Source of the DNA: Gallionella sp.
GTDB lineage: Bacteria; Pseudomonadota; Gammaproteobacteria; Burkholderiales; Gallionellaceae
Direction: 5' to 3'
Length of the DNA stretch: 64,000 nucleotides
Assembly: GCA_017880865.1 (NCBI GenBank)
Contig: JADGRL010000006.1
Location: forward strand, 1 to 64,000
In this document: in pieces, positions 35,331-46,200 of the stretch
How positions within the stretch are numbered: position 1 is the first letter of the stretch
Layout: every line of letters begins with the position of its first letter
The notes under the pieces: model-generated
The model's input: only the letters and a program-made list of their open reading frames with translations
What the model was told of the DNA's origin: nothing
Database searches by the model: none
Made by a program: the position numbers and the translations under genes

Positions 35331-36394
35331 ATTCCAGATTTGCCATTTGCCAAACTCATCAGCACGGCGGCAATTTTGTCCGGTGCCAGAATAAACGTCG
35401 CCGCATTCAGCTTGATCGCCTCGCCCGGCATGCCGTGTACCACCGAGCTATCCTTATCCTGGGCAAAAGTGATTGATCCTTTTTCCTTCAACAGCCGCAG
35501 TTCCTCGGCGCCATCGCGCCCCATGCCGGTAAGCAGACCAGCGACAGCGTCGCCGCCATACACGGCGGCAAGCGAGCGGAACAAATAAGAGACGGAGGGG
35601 CGCAGCCCGTTTTCCGGCTCGTCATGGGTGAGAACGATTTTTCCGCCTTGCTCCACCTTCATCTGACACTCATCGGGCGCGACATAGACGTGGCCGGGCA
35701 ACATGGTCTCGCCGTGCATGGCCACTTGCACCGGCAGGACGGACGACTGTGCCAGCCATTCGACGAAGGAGCTGATAAAGCCTGCCGCCATGTGCTGGAC
35801 AATCAATACTGGCACAGGAAATTCTCTGGGCAGCATCGCCAGTATCGTCTGCAACACGGGTGGCCCGCCGGTCGAGGCACCTATCGCGATCACTTTTATT
35901 TTGACCCTTTCTTGCTTACCCGCCAGCGCCACCGGGGGCAAGACCGGCTCGCGCCGGGTCTGCGGCCAGCGCCGCACCACCTTTACTTCCGACATCAGCT
36001 TCACTGTTTGCACCAGTTCCTTCGCGGTGGTTTCATGGTCCGGGTGGCCGATGCCGGCCGGACGTATGAGTACGGCCAAAGCTCCCGCTTCCATGGCGCG
36101 GAATGTCTTGGTATTTTCGTGCGCATCCGTGCTCCCGCTGACGATCACGATGGGGATCGGGTCGGTTTCCATGATGCGGCGCGTCGCCTCCAGCCCATCC
36201 ATTTTCGGCATGTGAATGTCCATCGTGATCACATCGGGGCGATAGCGCTTCACAGCCTTGAGCGCTTCCTCACCATTGCCAGCACTGCCGACCACCTGTA
36301 TGTCGGGATCGGAGTTAAGAATGTAAATGAGAAACTCGCGCACCACGGGAGAGTCTTCAACTACCAGTACTTTGATCAAAGGCTTTCCCTCCAT
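35327..36394 (-). CDS. cheB: CheB-type receptor glutamate methylesterase
   Basis: 355 aa. Receiver domain (about 5-125) with VVEDSPVV, MDIHMPKMDG and a less standard C-terminal Lys region. Methylesterase domain (about 165-350) with AIGASTGGPPVLQTIL (catalytic Ser), VQHMAAGF (His) and GMGRDGAEEL (Asp). It would demethylate or deamidate the MCP of this cluster, giving adaptation. Equivalent to WspF in Wsp-type systems. Confidence 0.93.
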   Translation of the reverse strand: MEGKPLIKVLVVEDSPVVREFLIYILNSDPDIQVVGSAGNGEEALKAVKRYRPDVITMDIHMPKMDGLEATRRIMETDPIPIVIVSGSTDAHENTKTFRAMEAGALAVLIRPAGIGHPDHETTAKELVQTVKLMSEVKVVRRWPQTRREPVLPPVALAGKQERVKIKVIAIGASTGGPPVLQTILAMLPREFPVPVLIVQHMAAGFISSFVEWLAQSSVLPVQVAMHGETMLPGHVYVAPDECQMKVEQGGKIVLTHDEPENGLRPSVSYLFRSLAAVYGGDAVAGLLTGMGRDGAEELRLLKEKGSITFAQDKDSSVVHGMPGEAIKLNAATFILAPDKIAAVLMSLANGKSGM

Positions 36395-36421
36395 TTATGT
36401 TCGCAGCTCGTAGCTTCATGT

Positions 36422-38854
36422 TCAAATCAGCCGCCGGACAACTTCGAGCAGATTGCTCTGATCGAAACTGCTTTTCACAATATAGGCATTGGCACCGACA
36501 TCGATGCCGCGTTCGCGGTGCTCGCGCGATTCCAGCGCCGTCACCAGTACCACCGGCAATCCGGCAAACTGTTTATCCGCGCGCACCTTGACTGTCAGAT
36601 CGAAGCCGTCCATACGCGGCATTTCCACGTCTGACACGATCAGATCGAACGTCCCGGTCTTGAGTGTCGTGTAAGCATCAACCCCATCCACCGCAGTCGT
36701 GACAACGTAACCTGCCGATTCGAGGATGTTCTTGAGCAATGCTCTCGAGGTAATCGAGTCTTCCACCACCAGGATGGACTGCGTTGCCGCCGCTTCAAAT
36801 TTATCGGCGGCGAATTTCTCGGTGACAAAGGGCGAGGGCGAAGCTGCAGCCCGATTCACCGCAGATTTCAACAAATCAGGCACATTGAGTACCGCGACCA
36901 CTTGACCTGTTCCCAGCACACTCGCCCCAATGATGTTGCGCACGCGAGAGAGCTGTCGGCCCAGCGTCTTGACCAGCACTTCCTGCTCACCCAGAATCTC
37001 GTCCACCCGGAACGCCACATGCTGGTGACCGGTACCGAGAACAACCACCTGTGCCTGCTCCGGCACTTTATCTGTTGCGCTCTGGCGCGGCAGTTCTAGC
37101 ACATCGCCGAGACTGACCAGCGCTATGGCCTGTCCATCGAGCGAAATCGTTGCGCGATTTTCCACCGTCATGATGTCTTGTTGAACCACCCGCGTCACGC
37201 GCTCGACGCTGAGCGCGGGGATGATGAAGCAATGTACCCCGACGCGAACCAGCACACCTCGAAATGTGGATAGCATCAGCGGCAGCGTGATACGGAAGGT
37301 TGTACTGCTCCCATTTGTCAAACCATCGCTGCCGGACTCAAGGGCTACGACACCACCGAGGTGCTCGACTTTTTCCCGCACGATGGCAAGCCCAAGCCCG
37401 CGTCCCGAGATGTCCGTGATGATCTGGCTGGTGGAAAGACCAGAATGAAAAATGAGCGCCTGTGCCTCCTGTTCATTCAATTTTTCCGCCTCCTCGGCAG
37501 AAACGAGACCGAGCTTGAGCGCCGCCGCTTTCACCTTGGCAGCGTCGATGCCCGCGCCGTCATCGGCAACCAGAATCTCGATTTTTCCGCCGTCTTTTTG
37601 CGCAATGGAAACGGTGATGGTTCCTTGCGGCGGCTTGCCCTTGGCCTGCCGGATGGCCGGCTGCTCGATGCCGTGATCGATGCAATTTCGCAGCAGGTGC
37701 ATCAGCGGATCCTTGATCTCTTCCAGCGTACGCCGGTCGATTTCAATTTCGCCGCCCTGGATCACCAGCTCCACCTGCTTGATCTGATCGCGGGCAAGCT
37801 CGCGGGCGAAACGCGGAAAAATTTCGAGCAGCAAAGAAAACGGCAGCAGGTTCATTTCCTTCACGTCATGCAAGAGGTTATCGCTCATGCCTGCCAAAGC
37901 GCGCCGGTCATGCGCGGCAAACTTGCTCAAGCGCAGCAGCCGTTCTTCCAGTGTATGCATAAACAGCTGTTCGGCTTCCAGATGCTCCAGCAGCTTGGGT
38001 AGTGCTTGTGTCAGAAGTTCTGGCAGCCCTCCGACAGCGCCCTTGTCTCCTGTTTCGACGTAGCGCTCGATCAACTGCAGCACGGGCCGCATGCGTGCCC
38101 GCTGTTTTTTCCAGGTTGTGAAAGAGGCCGTGACCTCGCGCAACTCCTTGGCGCGCTGAGCCGAGGCCAGCCGTGGGGCCAGCAGCTCCTCGACCTGCCG
38201 CATTACCGCATCGAGCTTCTGCGTGGAAACCCTGACTGTCCCGTTTGGGAGGATCGGAGCGACGCTGTGAGATGGCGTCGGCGCAGGTGTGACAACCGCT
38301 GTGACAACCGCTGCGGTCGTTTCAGTAGTCACTATGTCCGAGGGCACGAGGAGCGCGATTGGAGTCTGTTGTACCGACGGCATCGTTTGAACGGCTGCGG
38401 GCAGTGTCGCCGAAAATTGGCTTGCCTCAGACGGGAAAAACGACCCCTGTAAAGCATCAGTGAGCCGCCGGGTCAATGATGCAATCACCGTCGTCCCTGC
38501 CATAGTCATCGCCGCCCCTTCCGTCGAGAGGAGCTTGCCAAGATCATCAATCGCCTCCTGCATCAGGTCGAATAGCGGCGGGGAAACGGCGAGTCGCTTG
38601 CCTTTCAGTGCCGCGAACACGCCCTCCAGCGACTGGCAAACCAACTCGACCTCCTTGAAGTTTACCGCCCGCGCGGCACCCTTCAGGCTGTGCGCATCGC
38701 GAAACACGGTCTCGACGATTTCCGCATACCTATCTGCCGCAGGACTATTTTTTAATTCGATCAGCCCCGCCGACATCAGTTTAAGATGTTCGTCCGCCTC
38801 GACCTTGAAGATCGCGAGCAGTCTTTTCTGGAAGTCATCGTTTTGTTTGGTCAT
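36422..38854 (-). CDS. CheA-type histidine kinase with C-terminal receiver (WspE-like)
   Basis: 810 aa. N-terminal HPt (FRDAHSLKGAARAVNF, phospho-His), a long Pro/Thr/Val-rich linker (about 150-215), dimerisation region, HATPase with LRNCIDHGIE, LVADDGAGID and GRGLGLAIVREKVEHLGG, a CheW-like regulatory domain (about 540-670), and a REC domain (LVVEDSITSR, IVSDVEMPRMDG). The attached receiver is as in WspE and some FrzE-type kinases. It would phosphorylate its own receiver, CheB and the downstream REC-EAL regulators. Confidence 0.92.
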   Translation of the reverse strand: MTKQNDDFQKRLLAIFKVEADEHLKLMSAGLIELKNSPAADRYAEIVETVFRDAHSLKGAARAVNFKEVELVCQSLEGVFAALKGKRLAVSPPLFDLMQEAIDDLGKLLSTEGAAMTMAGTTVIASLTRRLTDALQGSFFPSEASQFSATLPAAVQTMPSVQQTPIALLVPSDIVTTETTAAVVTAVVTPAPTPSHSVAPILPNGTVRVSTQKLDAVMRQVEELLAPRLASAQRAKELREVTASFTTWKKQRARMRPVLQLIERYVETGDKGAVGGLPELLTQALPKLLEHLEAEQLFMHTLEERLLRLSKFAAHDRRALAGMSDNLLHDVKEMNLLPFSLLLEIFPRFARELARDQIKQVELVIQGGEIEIDRRTLEEIKDPLMHLLRNCIDHGIEQPAIRQAKGKPPQGTITVSIAQKDGGKIEILVADDGAGIDAAKVKAAALKLGLVSAEEAEKLNEQEAQALIFHSGLSTSQIITDISGRGLGLAIVREKVEHLGGVVALESGSDGLTNGSSTTFRITLPLMLSTFRGVLVRVGVHCFIIPALSVERVTRVVQQDIMTVENRATISLDGQAIALVSLGDVLELPRQSATDKVPEQAQVVVLGTGHQHVAFRVDEILGEQEVLVKTLGRQLSRVRNIIGASVLGTGQVVAVLNVPDLLKSAVNRAAASPSPFVTEKFAADKFEAAATQSILVVEDSITSRALLKNILESAGYVVTTAVDGVDAYTTLKTGTFDLIVSDVEMPRMDGFDLTVKVRADKQFAGLPVVLVTALESREHRERGIDVGANAYIVKSSFDQSNLLEVVRRLI

Positions 38855-38902
38855 GGTTCGAGCTGCAAATATTTTAATTTACAAAAACTGCGATGCGCGA
38901 AG

Positions 38903-40366
38903 TCATGCGACCTTGCCTCCGATCAGGTCACTCAGCTTCCGCCCCAGTTCATGCAGGCTCTGTGCGGCGACCTTGGACTGCCCGGTACCGGCAACGTTCT
39001 GCGCGCTGGCTTGCTTGATATTTTCCATAGCCTGCGCCACTTGATCCATGCCCACCATCTGCTGCTGGCTCGAAGCCGCAATTTGCGTGGCCGCCTGCGC
39101 CGCCTCAACGACGCTGTCAGAAAGCTGCCGGATAGCTTCGCCGGTCTCGGTCGTTTGTTTCACCCCGGCTTGCACCGTCTTGCTGCCCTGCTCGGTGGCC
39201 AGCACCGCAGCGCTGGTCGCCCGCTGGATGTCGCCGAGTAGCGTGCGCACCTGGGCAGTCGCCTGTTTGGATTGTTCCGCCAGGCTCTTGACCTCTTGCG
39301 CGACGACCGCAAAACCTTTGCCCTGCTCGCCCGCCTTCGCCGCCTCAATCGCGGCATTCACAGCAAGCAGATTGGATTGCTCGGCCAGATCGTTGACGGT
39401 TGCGATGATCTCGCCGATGGACTGGCTTTGCTCGGACAGCCGCACGATGCTCTCTGCAATGGATTCCATTTGCTCCTGAATGCGCTGCATGCCGACAATC
39501 GCTTCCTCCACCGATTGCCGCCCAGTCAAAGAAACCTGCGAGGCTTTCTGCGCGATATCGGAAACAGAACGCGCCTTCTGGCTAGACAACTGCGCCGTCT
39601 GCTTCACTTCTTCCACCGTCGCGGTAGTCTCGCTCACTGCACTCGCCGTCTCGGCAGAACCGGCGGCCACTTGAGTCGTCGTGGCAAGAATCTGGGCAGA
39701 AGAGACAGAGAGTTGATTAATGCTTTCGCGAAGTTGGCGAGTAATGATGCGGGTGATCCAGAAACCAACCAGAACCAATAGTGCAAAAGCGAGCGGTATG
39801 CCATAAACAATGACAGAAATCGTAATATTTGAACTCGTCATTACCTCGTTATTACGCCGCTCCAATAACATCCTTTCCTCATTATCCATATCGACGATTA
39901 GCTTCCGGATACTATCCATTGCCTTCTTTCCGTTATCCGTCCGTACCACCTTTACCGCAGCATCCAATCCTTTAGTTTTTCGCAAATCAATCGTTTCCTT
40001 AAGCTCGGAAAGTTTGGCTGCAATCAGGGGGTCAAGAGCCACGAGCCGCTGCTGCTGGTTTGGGTTATCCGAGGTCAACCCCTTGAGATGCTGCATGGTT
40101 TGATTAACGTCTGATATCCCAGCCTGGTATGGATCGAGATAACGATCTTTTCCAGTTATGATATAGCCTCGTTGACCAGTCTCGGCATCCTTCAATGTGG
40201 AAAGCACCTCTTTCAGATTTTCGAGTACTTGGTAGGAATGTGCTTTCATCTGTGCGGCATCGATGAGTGTGGTCGTGTTCCGGTATGAGAACACGCCAAT
40301 GACAACTAGAATAACTATCGCCAGAGCGTAACCCGCGCCAATTTTTGTTCCAATAGACCATTTCAT
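38903..40366 (-). CDS. Methyl-accepting chemotaxis protein with a CHASE3-type periplasmic sensor
   Basis: 487 aa from the ATG at 40366, which has AAGGAG 7 bases upstream. TM1 ([16 protein letters not shown]), a helical sensor with [21 protein letters not shown] (CHASE3 signature, about 60-180), TM2 ([21 protein letters not shown]), then the signalling domain with the conserved tip [41 protein letters not shown]. No C-terminal CheR-docking pentapeptide. It corresponds to WspA, a sensor thought to respond to surface contact or envelope stress. Confidence 0.93.
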   Translation of the reverse strand: MKWSIGTKIGAGYALAIVILVVIGVFSYRNTTTLIDAAQMKAHSYQVLENLKEVLSTLKDAETGQRGYIITGKDRYLDPYQAGISDVNQTMQHLKGLTSDNPNQQQRLVALDPLIAAKLSELKETIDLRKTKGLDAAVKVVRTDNGKKAMDSIRKLIVDMDNEERMLLERRNNEVMTSSNITISVIVYGIPLAFALLVLVGFWITRIITRQLRESINQLSVSSAQILATTTQVAAGSAETASAVSETTATVEEVKQTAQLSSQKARSVSDIAQKASQVSLTGRQSVEEAIVGMQRIQEQMESIAESIVRLSEQSQSIGEIIATVNDLAEQSNLLAVNAAIEAAKAGEQGKGFAVVAQEVKSLAEQSKQATAQVRTLLGDIQRATSAAVLATEQGSKTVQAGVKQTTETGEAIRQLSDSVVEAAQAATQIAASSQQQMVGMDQVAQAMENIKQASAQNVAGTGQSKVAAQSLHELGRKLSDLIGGKVA

Positions 40367-40411
40367 TTTTATTCTCCTTGTCATTCTGTCAAACTTGAAC
40401 CTAAATATTTC

Positions 40412-41035
40412 CTATCCCTTCACCTGTTCCTGCACGATAAGCTTCTCGTCGCTCAAAAGTTTTTCAGCATCGAGGATGACCACGCGCTCCGCAGTCACCC
40501 CTAGCAAATAATTTTCGCGTATGCCCGTCAGCGTCGGCAGGGATGGCTGAATATCGGCGCGCAGAATACGGCGCACGCCGCTTATCGCATCGGCCACAAT
40601 GCCGAATACCATGCCTCCAGATTCGAGCACAATCAACTTATTAAGGTCAGTCAATCCTTTTTCGGGGAGATCGAAAAATTTCTTGATGTCGATGATAGAA
40701 AGTATCTCGCCGCGCACATTGACGATGCCGAGTACAAAGGCCGGAGTGCAGGGGAGCGGTGTAAACTCTTCCAGCGGATGGACCTCGCGAACGTACTCTG
40801 ATGCGATGGCGTAGCGCTCATGGGCGAGGAAAAATTCAATGACCTCGATTGTTGCGTCGGCGGTATCCGCTGGCACGGCTTCACGGGCGAGTGTCTGTGC
40901 CCTTGCTTTCAAAATCCGTTGAGTATCCCCGGCAGTCGGTGCCCAGATACGCTCGATTGCGACACATGCCGTTTCCAGTCGTTTCTCTATTTCGCGCCAG
41001 TCGATGATCTTGTGGTTTTTTTGTGGGGTATTCAT
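40412..41035 (-). CDS. CheW-like scaffold protein with N-terminal extension
   Basis: 207 aa. A hydrophilic N-terminal extension of about 60 residues precedes a CheW domain (about 65-200): VIEFFLAHERYAIASEYVREVHPLEEFTPLPCTPAFVLGIVNVRGEILSIIDIKKFF and LIVLESGGMVFGIVADAISGVRRI. It links the MCP to the CheA kinase. One of two CheW proteins in the cluster, as in Wsp systems (WspB and WspD). Confidence 0.9.
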   Translation of the reverse strand: MNTPQKNHKIIDWREIEKRLETACVAIERIWAPTAGDTQRILKARAQTLAREAVPADTADATIEVIEFFLAHERYAIASEYVREVHPLEEFTPLPCTPAFVLGIVNVRGEILSIIDIKKFFDLPEKGLTDLNKLIVLESGGMVFGIVADAISGVRRILRADIQPSLPTLTGIRENYLLGVTAERVVILDAEKLLSDEKLIVQEQVKG

Positions 41036-41048
41036 GACGGTCTTCCTC

Positions 41049-42470
41049 TCAGACGTTTGCCGCAGCCTGCGGCAAACTTGCCAACAAGGACGTGACTATC
41101 TCGGCCAGCCGCCCAGCAGTCAGCCCATCCGCTTCAGGCAGGGTTTCATTCGGCGGGTGTTTGCGCAACAGCAGCAGCACATTGCCGAAATAGCGTTGCG
41201 CTTCGCGGTAGCGTCCCTGCGACTGATGCAGATTCCCCAAGGCAAAGTGGGCGAGCGCGAAATCGGGATCGAGATAGAGCGCGCGCATCAATGACTGTAT
41301 CGCGCCATCATGCTGTCCCTGCTCCTGCAAAATAGTAGCGCTGAGATAATAGTGCGACGGGTTCAGCTTGTCAGCGGCGATGGCCTTTTCGCACCACGCC
41401 AGCGCCTCACTTAGCTGGCCCTGATCGGCGCAACTGCGCGCCATTCTGGACAGGACCTCACGCTCATCCTGCTGTGGGGCTGGTAACGGGTCGGCATGCG
41501 CCACGTGAATATCGGTAGCCGCTGGCACTGGCTGCATGACCGGCGGCATCGGAAGTGCGACTTCGGTCTTCGCAAACAATGGCGGTCGCTGATGCTCGCT
41601 AACGCGTGACGTTGATTCTGTATTTTTCATCTTCCGATACAGCACTGCCCTCGGAAACACAACCGGTGTGAACGAGGAAAGCAAACTATTTGACGCTTCC
41701 GTCAGACTGACAATTAACCACCCGCCGTCAACCAGCGCGCGGTGAAAATGATCGGCAACCTGCTTTGCGTGTTGCGCGGTGAAATACATCAGCACATTGC
41801 GGCAAAGAATCACATCCATCGCGCTGGTGTTGTTAGCCAGCGAGGGATAAATATCATCGGCAAAATTGAGATAGGAAAATGTCACCATCTTTTTAATACG
41901 GGGGTGTATCTCGAAACTCCCGTCCCCATTTTTGGTGAAATAGTGCTCGCGCAGCCAGACCGGCGCATCGCGGAACGACCATTCGCCATATATTCCCAGC
42001 GCTGCCTTACGCAGAAACTTCGGGTTAAAGTCCGTCGCCAGAATGGTGATGTTCCAGTCGTTGAGATCGGGAATCAGTCTGTCGAGCAGTATCGCGAGGG
42101 TATAGGCTTCCTCGCCTGTGCTACAACCCGCACTCCAGATACGCAAGCGCCGCTCATTCTGGCGGCGTGATTGCAACAGCATGGGGAGAATATGCTCCTC
42201 GAAAATCCCCAAGCTTTGCTTCTCCCGGAAAAAATAGGTTTCTCCGATGCTCAGGTGGCTGGCAAGAACCTCGTTCATCTGGCGTGTCAGCGGGGCTGAC
42301 AATAGCCATTGTGCGCATGATTCCCGATCCGAGAAATTGAAATCCGGCGCTGCCGCCACAATCCCCCGCTCAAGATCAGTCCATCGTTCTGGCGGGAAGT
42401 GCAGACCCGTCTGAGTGGCGACCAATTCGCTCAGCCGTGATAACAAATGAGGGGAAAGTGTGAGGCTCAT
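41049..42470 (-). CDS. CheR-type methyltransferase with C-terminal TPR repeats (WspC-like)
   Basis: 473 aa. The CheR N-domain and SAM domain contain SIGETYFFREKQSL, LRIWSAGCSTGEEAYTLAILLDRL (SAM loop), ATDFNPKFLRKAA and DVILCRNVLMYFT. After a linker (about 280-330), TPR helices follow: ALAWCEKAIAADKLNPSHYYLSATILQEQGQHDGAIQSLMRALYLDPDFALAHFALGNLHQSQG. The TPR tail is the mark of WspC-type methyltransferases, which recognise receptors without the usual C-terminal pentapeptide, in line with the MCP here. Confidence 0.93.
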   Translation of the reverse strand: MSLTLSPHLLSRLSELVATQTGLHFPPERWTDLERGIVAAAPDFNFSDRESCAQWLLSAPLTRQMNEVLASHLSIGETYFFREKQSLGIFEEHILPMLLQSRRQNERRLRIWSAGCSTGEEAYTLAILLDRLIPDLNDWNITILATDFNPKFLRKAALGIYGEWSFRDAPVWLREHYFTKNGDGSFEIHPRIKKMVTFSYLNFADDIYPSLANNTSAMDVILCRNVLMYFTAQHAKQVADHFHRALVDGGWLIVSLTEASNSLLSSFTPVVFPRAVLYRKMKNTESTSRVSEHQRPPLFAKTEVALPMPPVMQPVPAATDIHVAHADPLPAPQQDEREVLSRMARSCADQGQLSEALAWCEKAIAADKLNPSHYYLSATILQEQGQHDGAIQSLMRALYLDPDFALAHFALGNLHQSQGRYREAQRYFGNVLLLLRKHPPNETLPEADGLTAGRLAEIVTSLLASLPQAAANV

Positions 42471-42478
42471 GTTTTGGC

Positions 42479-42982
42479 TCAGGGAGTTTCGAGCGTCCGG
42501 TTTTTCGGTATCTGGTTTTTACACGCGGGGGTTTCCAGCGCATGATCCAGAGAACTTTCTTCTTCCAGCGAAAGAAACCGATCCAGATCGTGGATCAGGA
42601 TCAAGCCGTCGGTCAGTTTGACCACCCCTGCTACATACTCGACGCCTGGGACAATATTTTCTGTCGCAATCAAATTTTGCGCAGAACTTGAGATCACATC
42701 CATCACCGCATCCGCCACCAGTGCAACAGGCCGTCGTGCCGTGTGCGCGACAACCAGTTGGTCGGTCAGGATGATCTCCCGTTCTGGCAGGCCAAAACGC
42801 CTGCGCATATTGACGACTGGGATAACCTGCCCCTGAAAGTTGACCACCCCGAGTATGATGTCCGGCGCTTGCGGCAACGGAGTAATGGCTACCATGCGCA
42901 CCACACGGTTTACCGCAGACAAAGGCAGCGCGTAGCGTTGGTCGTCCAGAATAAAAACGATGAGAAAATCAGTATCTTTCAT
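42479..42982 (-). CDS. CheW-like scaffold protein
   Basis: 167 aa from the ATG at 42982. The track start at 43048 is a TTG with no Shine-Dalgarno; the 42982 ATG overlaps the stop of a 38-codon leader ORF as ATGA. A single CheW domain: FLIVFILDDQRYALPLSAVNRVVRMVAITPLPQAPDIILGVVNFQGQVIPVVNMRRRFGLPE and VALVADAVMDVI. First of the core chemosensory genes in transcription order. Confidence 0.9.
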   Translation of the reverse strand: MKDTDFLIVFILDDQRYALPLSAVNRVVRMVAITPLPQAPDIILGVVNFQGQVIPVVNMRRRFGLPEREIILTDQLVVAHTARRPVALVADAVMDVISSSAQNLIATENIVPGVEYVAGVVKLTDGLILIHDLDRFLSLEEESSLDHALETPACKNQIPKNRTLETP

Positions 42983-43095
42983 GGCGGCGTAGGGACGGTG
43001 TTCAGAGATTCCAAACAGACAATATCGATAATCACGATCCCAACGCAAAGGTGGGAAGGCCGGGAATCGACTTTTATCAGAAAAATCATTCTCAT
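42979..43095 (-). CDS. Possible 38-residue leader peptide coupled to cheW
   Basis: Too short for the ORF track. ATG at 43095 with GGAG eight bases upstream; the product begins MRMIFLIKVDSRPSHL and ends LNTVPTPP. Its TGA overlaps the cheW ATG as ATGA. It may only serve to bring ribosomes to the cheW start. No homology is recognisable to me. Confidence 0.4.
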   Translation of the reverse strand: MRMIFLIKVDSRPSHLCVGIVIIDIVCLESLNTVPTPP

Positions 43096-43193
43096 CGCGG
43101 TAACTCCAGTGAGTTTTTATTTTTTATCCGCCATCAACATAAACCGCGAACAATGGACAGTATCTACGCCCCCGAAGCTAACATCTCCCATCG

Positions 43194-43222
43194 CCTATGT
43201 TCGGTGCGCTACCGAACATAGG
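43194..43222. promoter_or_regulatory. Strong hairpin between the hybrid kinase and the chemosensory genes
   Basis: CCTATGTTCGGT and ACCGAACATAGG form a perfect 12-base stem with a 5-base loop, 19 bases after the kinase stop codon. No U-run follows on the minus strand, so it is more like an RNA processing or stabilising hairpin than a full terminator. Confidence 0.6.
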
Positions 43223-43240
43223 CCAAGCTGAACCACGCTT

Positions 43241-46200
43241 CTACCGCGTTAATTTCAGATACTCATCCACCGCAACCATTTCTGCCTCGAAGCGTGGCAG
43301 CCGCGCGATCAAGGCTTCTAACTGCCCTGTCTTGCCCGCCTGTTCCATTTCGGCGCATAACTCGCCCAGCGCCAGCGCGCCTACCGAGCGGGCCGAGGAC
43401 TTGAGTTTATGTGCTGCCGCAGCAACTGCCGCTGTATTACCAGCCGCGCAGACGGTGCGCAGTTCCGCTGCTATCTTGGCGGCACTGATACGAAAGTCTT
43501 GCAGGAGTTCGTGCACGGTCGCCTCATCGTCACCCACCAGCGCCTTCAGCACATTTACGTCTACGGGTACTGATGCCGTAGCGGTTTGTATGGGCAGTTG
43601 TACGTTTGATGTGGTTTCGGCGGGTATCGGATCAGAAGCAACAACCGGCAGCCATTTTTCCAGCATCGTTTTCAGGTTGAAAAGTTGTACCGGCTTGCTC
43701 AGATAGTCGTCCATGCCGACGGCGCGGCAGTGCTCGGCCTCGCCTTTGAGGGCATTGGCGGTAATGGCGATGATTGGTACGTGCTTTTTGCCTGTTTCAC
43801 TGGCGCTGGTTTCATCGACGAAATTTTCAGCGGCGCGGATTGCGGCGGTCAGCTCGTAGCCGTCCATCTCCGGCATGTGCAGGTCGGTGAGCAGCAGGCG
43901 GTAATCGCCGCTTTGCCACAGTTCCAGCGCCTCGCGGCCATTGTTCGCGATGTCGGCGGTTTGTCCGAGCAGCTTGAGTTGTTGCAGCAGGACTTTCTGG
44001 TTGATTTCGTTGTCTTCGGCGATCAGGATCAAACGCCCCCGTGCGCGAGCCTCAGCACGCGACAGCGGTGTGAGTGTTGCGCTGGCGTCAACGGACAGGC
44101 TTTCGCGGTCGGGTTCTTTAGCTCGTCCGGCTGCAACAGCCACCGCCTTCAGCAAGGCCTTGCGGGTCAATATATTGCCATCCACCAACACGATATCGGC
44201 ATCCCCCAAACGCGGCTCCCGGCGCTGTCCGCGCCGGATGACGACGAAGTGAGTTTCATGTTCCGGGTGGGCGCGGACGGCGGCACGCAGGCTATCCAGT
44301 TGCAACGTGGCCAGCGGCAGGTTGGCTGCGGCTGTGTCGATGACCACAATGCACAAACCGGGCGGATGCTGTGCTATCCAATCCTTGACCGCCGCCAAAT
44401 CCGCCACCCGATCAACCTGCGCGCCCGCATGTACCAGATAGACGGTGAGATCGTCGGCCAATTCCCCTGTGCCGCCCACCACCAGACAGGGCAGTCCTGC
44501 GACAAGGTTGGGATTTTGCAGATCGGGTTTTATCGCGACATGCCGGGCTGAAGCTTGTCCTGCATCAAGCCGTTCCGGTAACAGTTTGAAAGGCAGACGC
44601 ACGCTGAACACCGAGCCTTTACCCGGTTCGCTCTGCACCGTGATTTCGCCGCCCATGATACTGACCAACTGGCGCGAGATGGCCAGCCCCAGCCCGGTGC
44701 CGCCGAAATTCCTGGTGGTGGATGAATCGGCTTGCGAGAAAGGGGTGAACAGTCGCGCCCGAGTTTCTTTATCCATGCCGATACCGTTGTCGGTTACGCG
44801 AAACTCCAGCGTCACTTGCTCGGGTGTACTTACAGACGACCTACTTTCGGGCGGCAGCGCGCGCACCGAGACCTTGCCCTGCCGCTGCTGTCCGCTGGAA
44901 AACTTGATCGCGTTGTTGGTCAGGTTGACCAATATCTGGCGCAACCGCCCCGGATCGCCCATGACTGCGGCGGGAATGGTTGGATCGGTGAACAGCGTCA
45001 ACTCAACCATTTTCTTCAAAGCCATGTTGTTCATGGTTTCGCATGCTCCCTCCAGCACATCGGCGACTGACATGGGCACACTGTCTAGCTGTAGCTTGCC
45101 AGCCTCGATCTTGGAGAAGTCGAGGATGTCGTCGATGATGGCGAGCAAAGCAAACGACGAATCGTGGATGATATTGACCGCTTCTATCTGCGATCCATTC
45201 AAACTGCTTTGCTGCAACACGTCGAGCATGCCGATCACGCCATTCATCGGGGTGCGTATTTCGTGGCTCATGGTGGCGAGAAAGTCCGATTTGGCACGGT
45301 TGGCCTGCTCGGCTTCGAGCTTGGCATGTTCCAGATCGACGGTGCGCGCCGCCACTTTATTTTCCAGCTCTTCGTTGAGTTGAAGCACTATGGCCTCTGC
45401 ATGCTTGCGTTCGGTGATGTCTATAAAGGTGACAAGTGCGCCTATTACCGTACCGTCAGTTTCGATGGGATGCGACCAGTATTCAACCGGGATCGCAATC
45501 CCATCCTTGCGCCAGAATACCTCATCGCTAACATTGCTTGTTTGATTGGTTCGATAAGCGCGATACACCCTGCATTCACTGTCCGGGTAGGGGCTGCCAT
45601 CGGCATGGGAATGATGGATGAGTTCATGTAAATGTTTGCCCAGCACCTCACCGTCGTTCTGGAAACCCAGCGTCTGCAGAAAGGACAGGTTGACGAAGGT
45701 GCAGTTGCCATTGGTGTCCAGCCCATAGGCGCCTTCAGCCATCGAATTGAGCAGGCGATGCAAATTTTCGCGGGAAACACGCTCGGCCGCCTCCGTCCGC
45801 TTGCGCACGGTGATATCTTCGACAGTGATGCGGACAAGCTCACTTTCCGGGACGTAGTAAATGTGTTCCTCATAGCAGGCTTCACCGATGGTGACCTCGC
45901 GCATCAGCTCCGTCTGACCGCTTTGTAGGACGCTGGTATAAACGTCTCCCAGCCCGATGAGCAGGGGATGCCGTCCATTCAGCAAGCGCAGTTCGGGAAA
46001 CTCTTTATCGGCAGCCGGGTTGGTATAAGTCACCTCACCGGAAAGCGCGATTTCGATCACAGGTTGGGGATTAAGTCTGGGGAAGGAAGCCAGACGTCGA
46101 ATTTCTTCCTGCGCCAGCTGCCGATCCAGCGCGTGGTGAATGTGCAGCAACAAGCTTTCGATTTCGTAGGGCTTCAGCAGATAAGCATAAGCACCCTTAT

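Noticed and set aside
35624-36634. Long plus-strand ORF (336 aa) opposite cheB
   Set aside because: Antisense shadow caused by biased codon use; it runs across two real genes.
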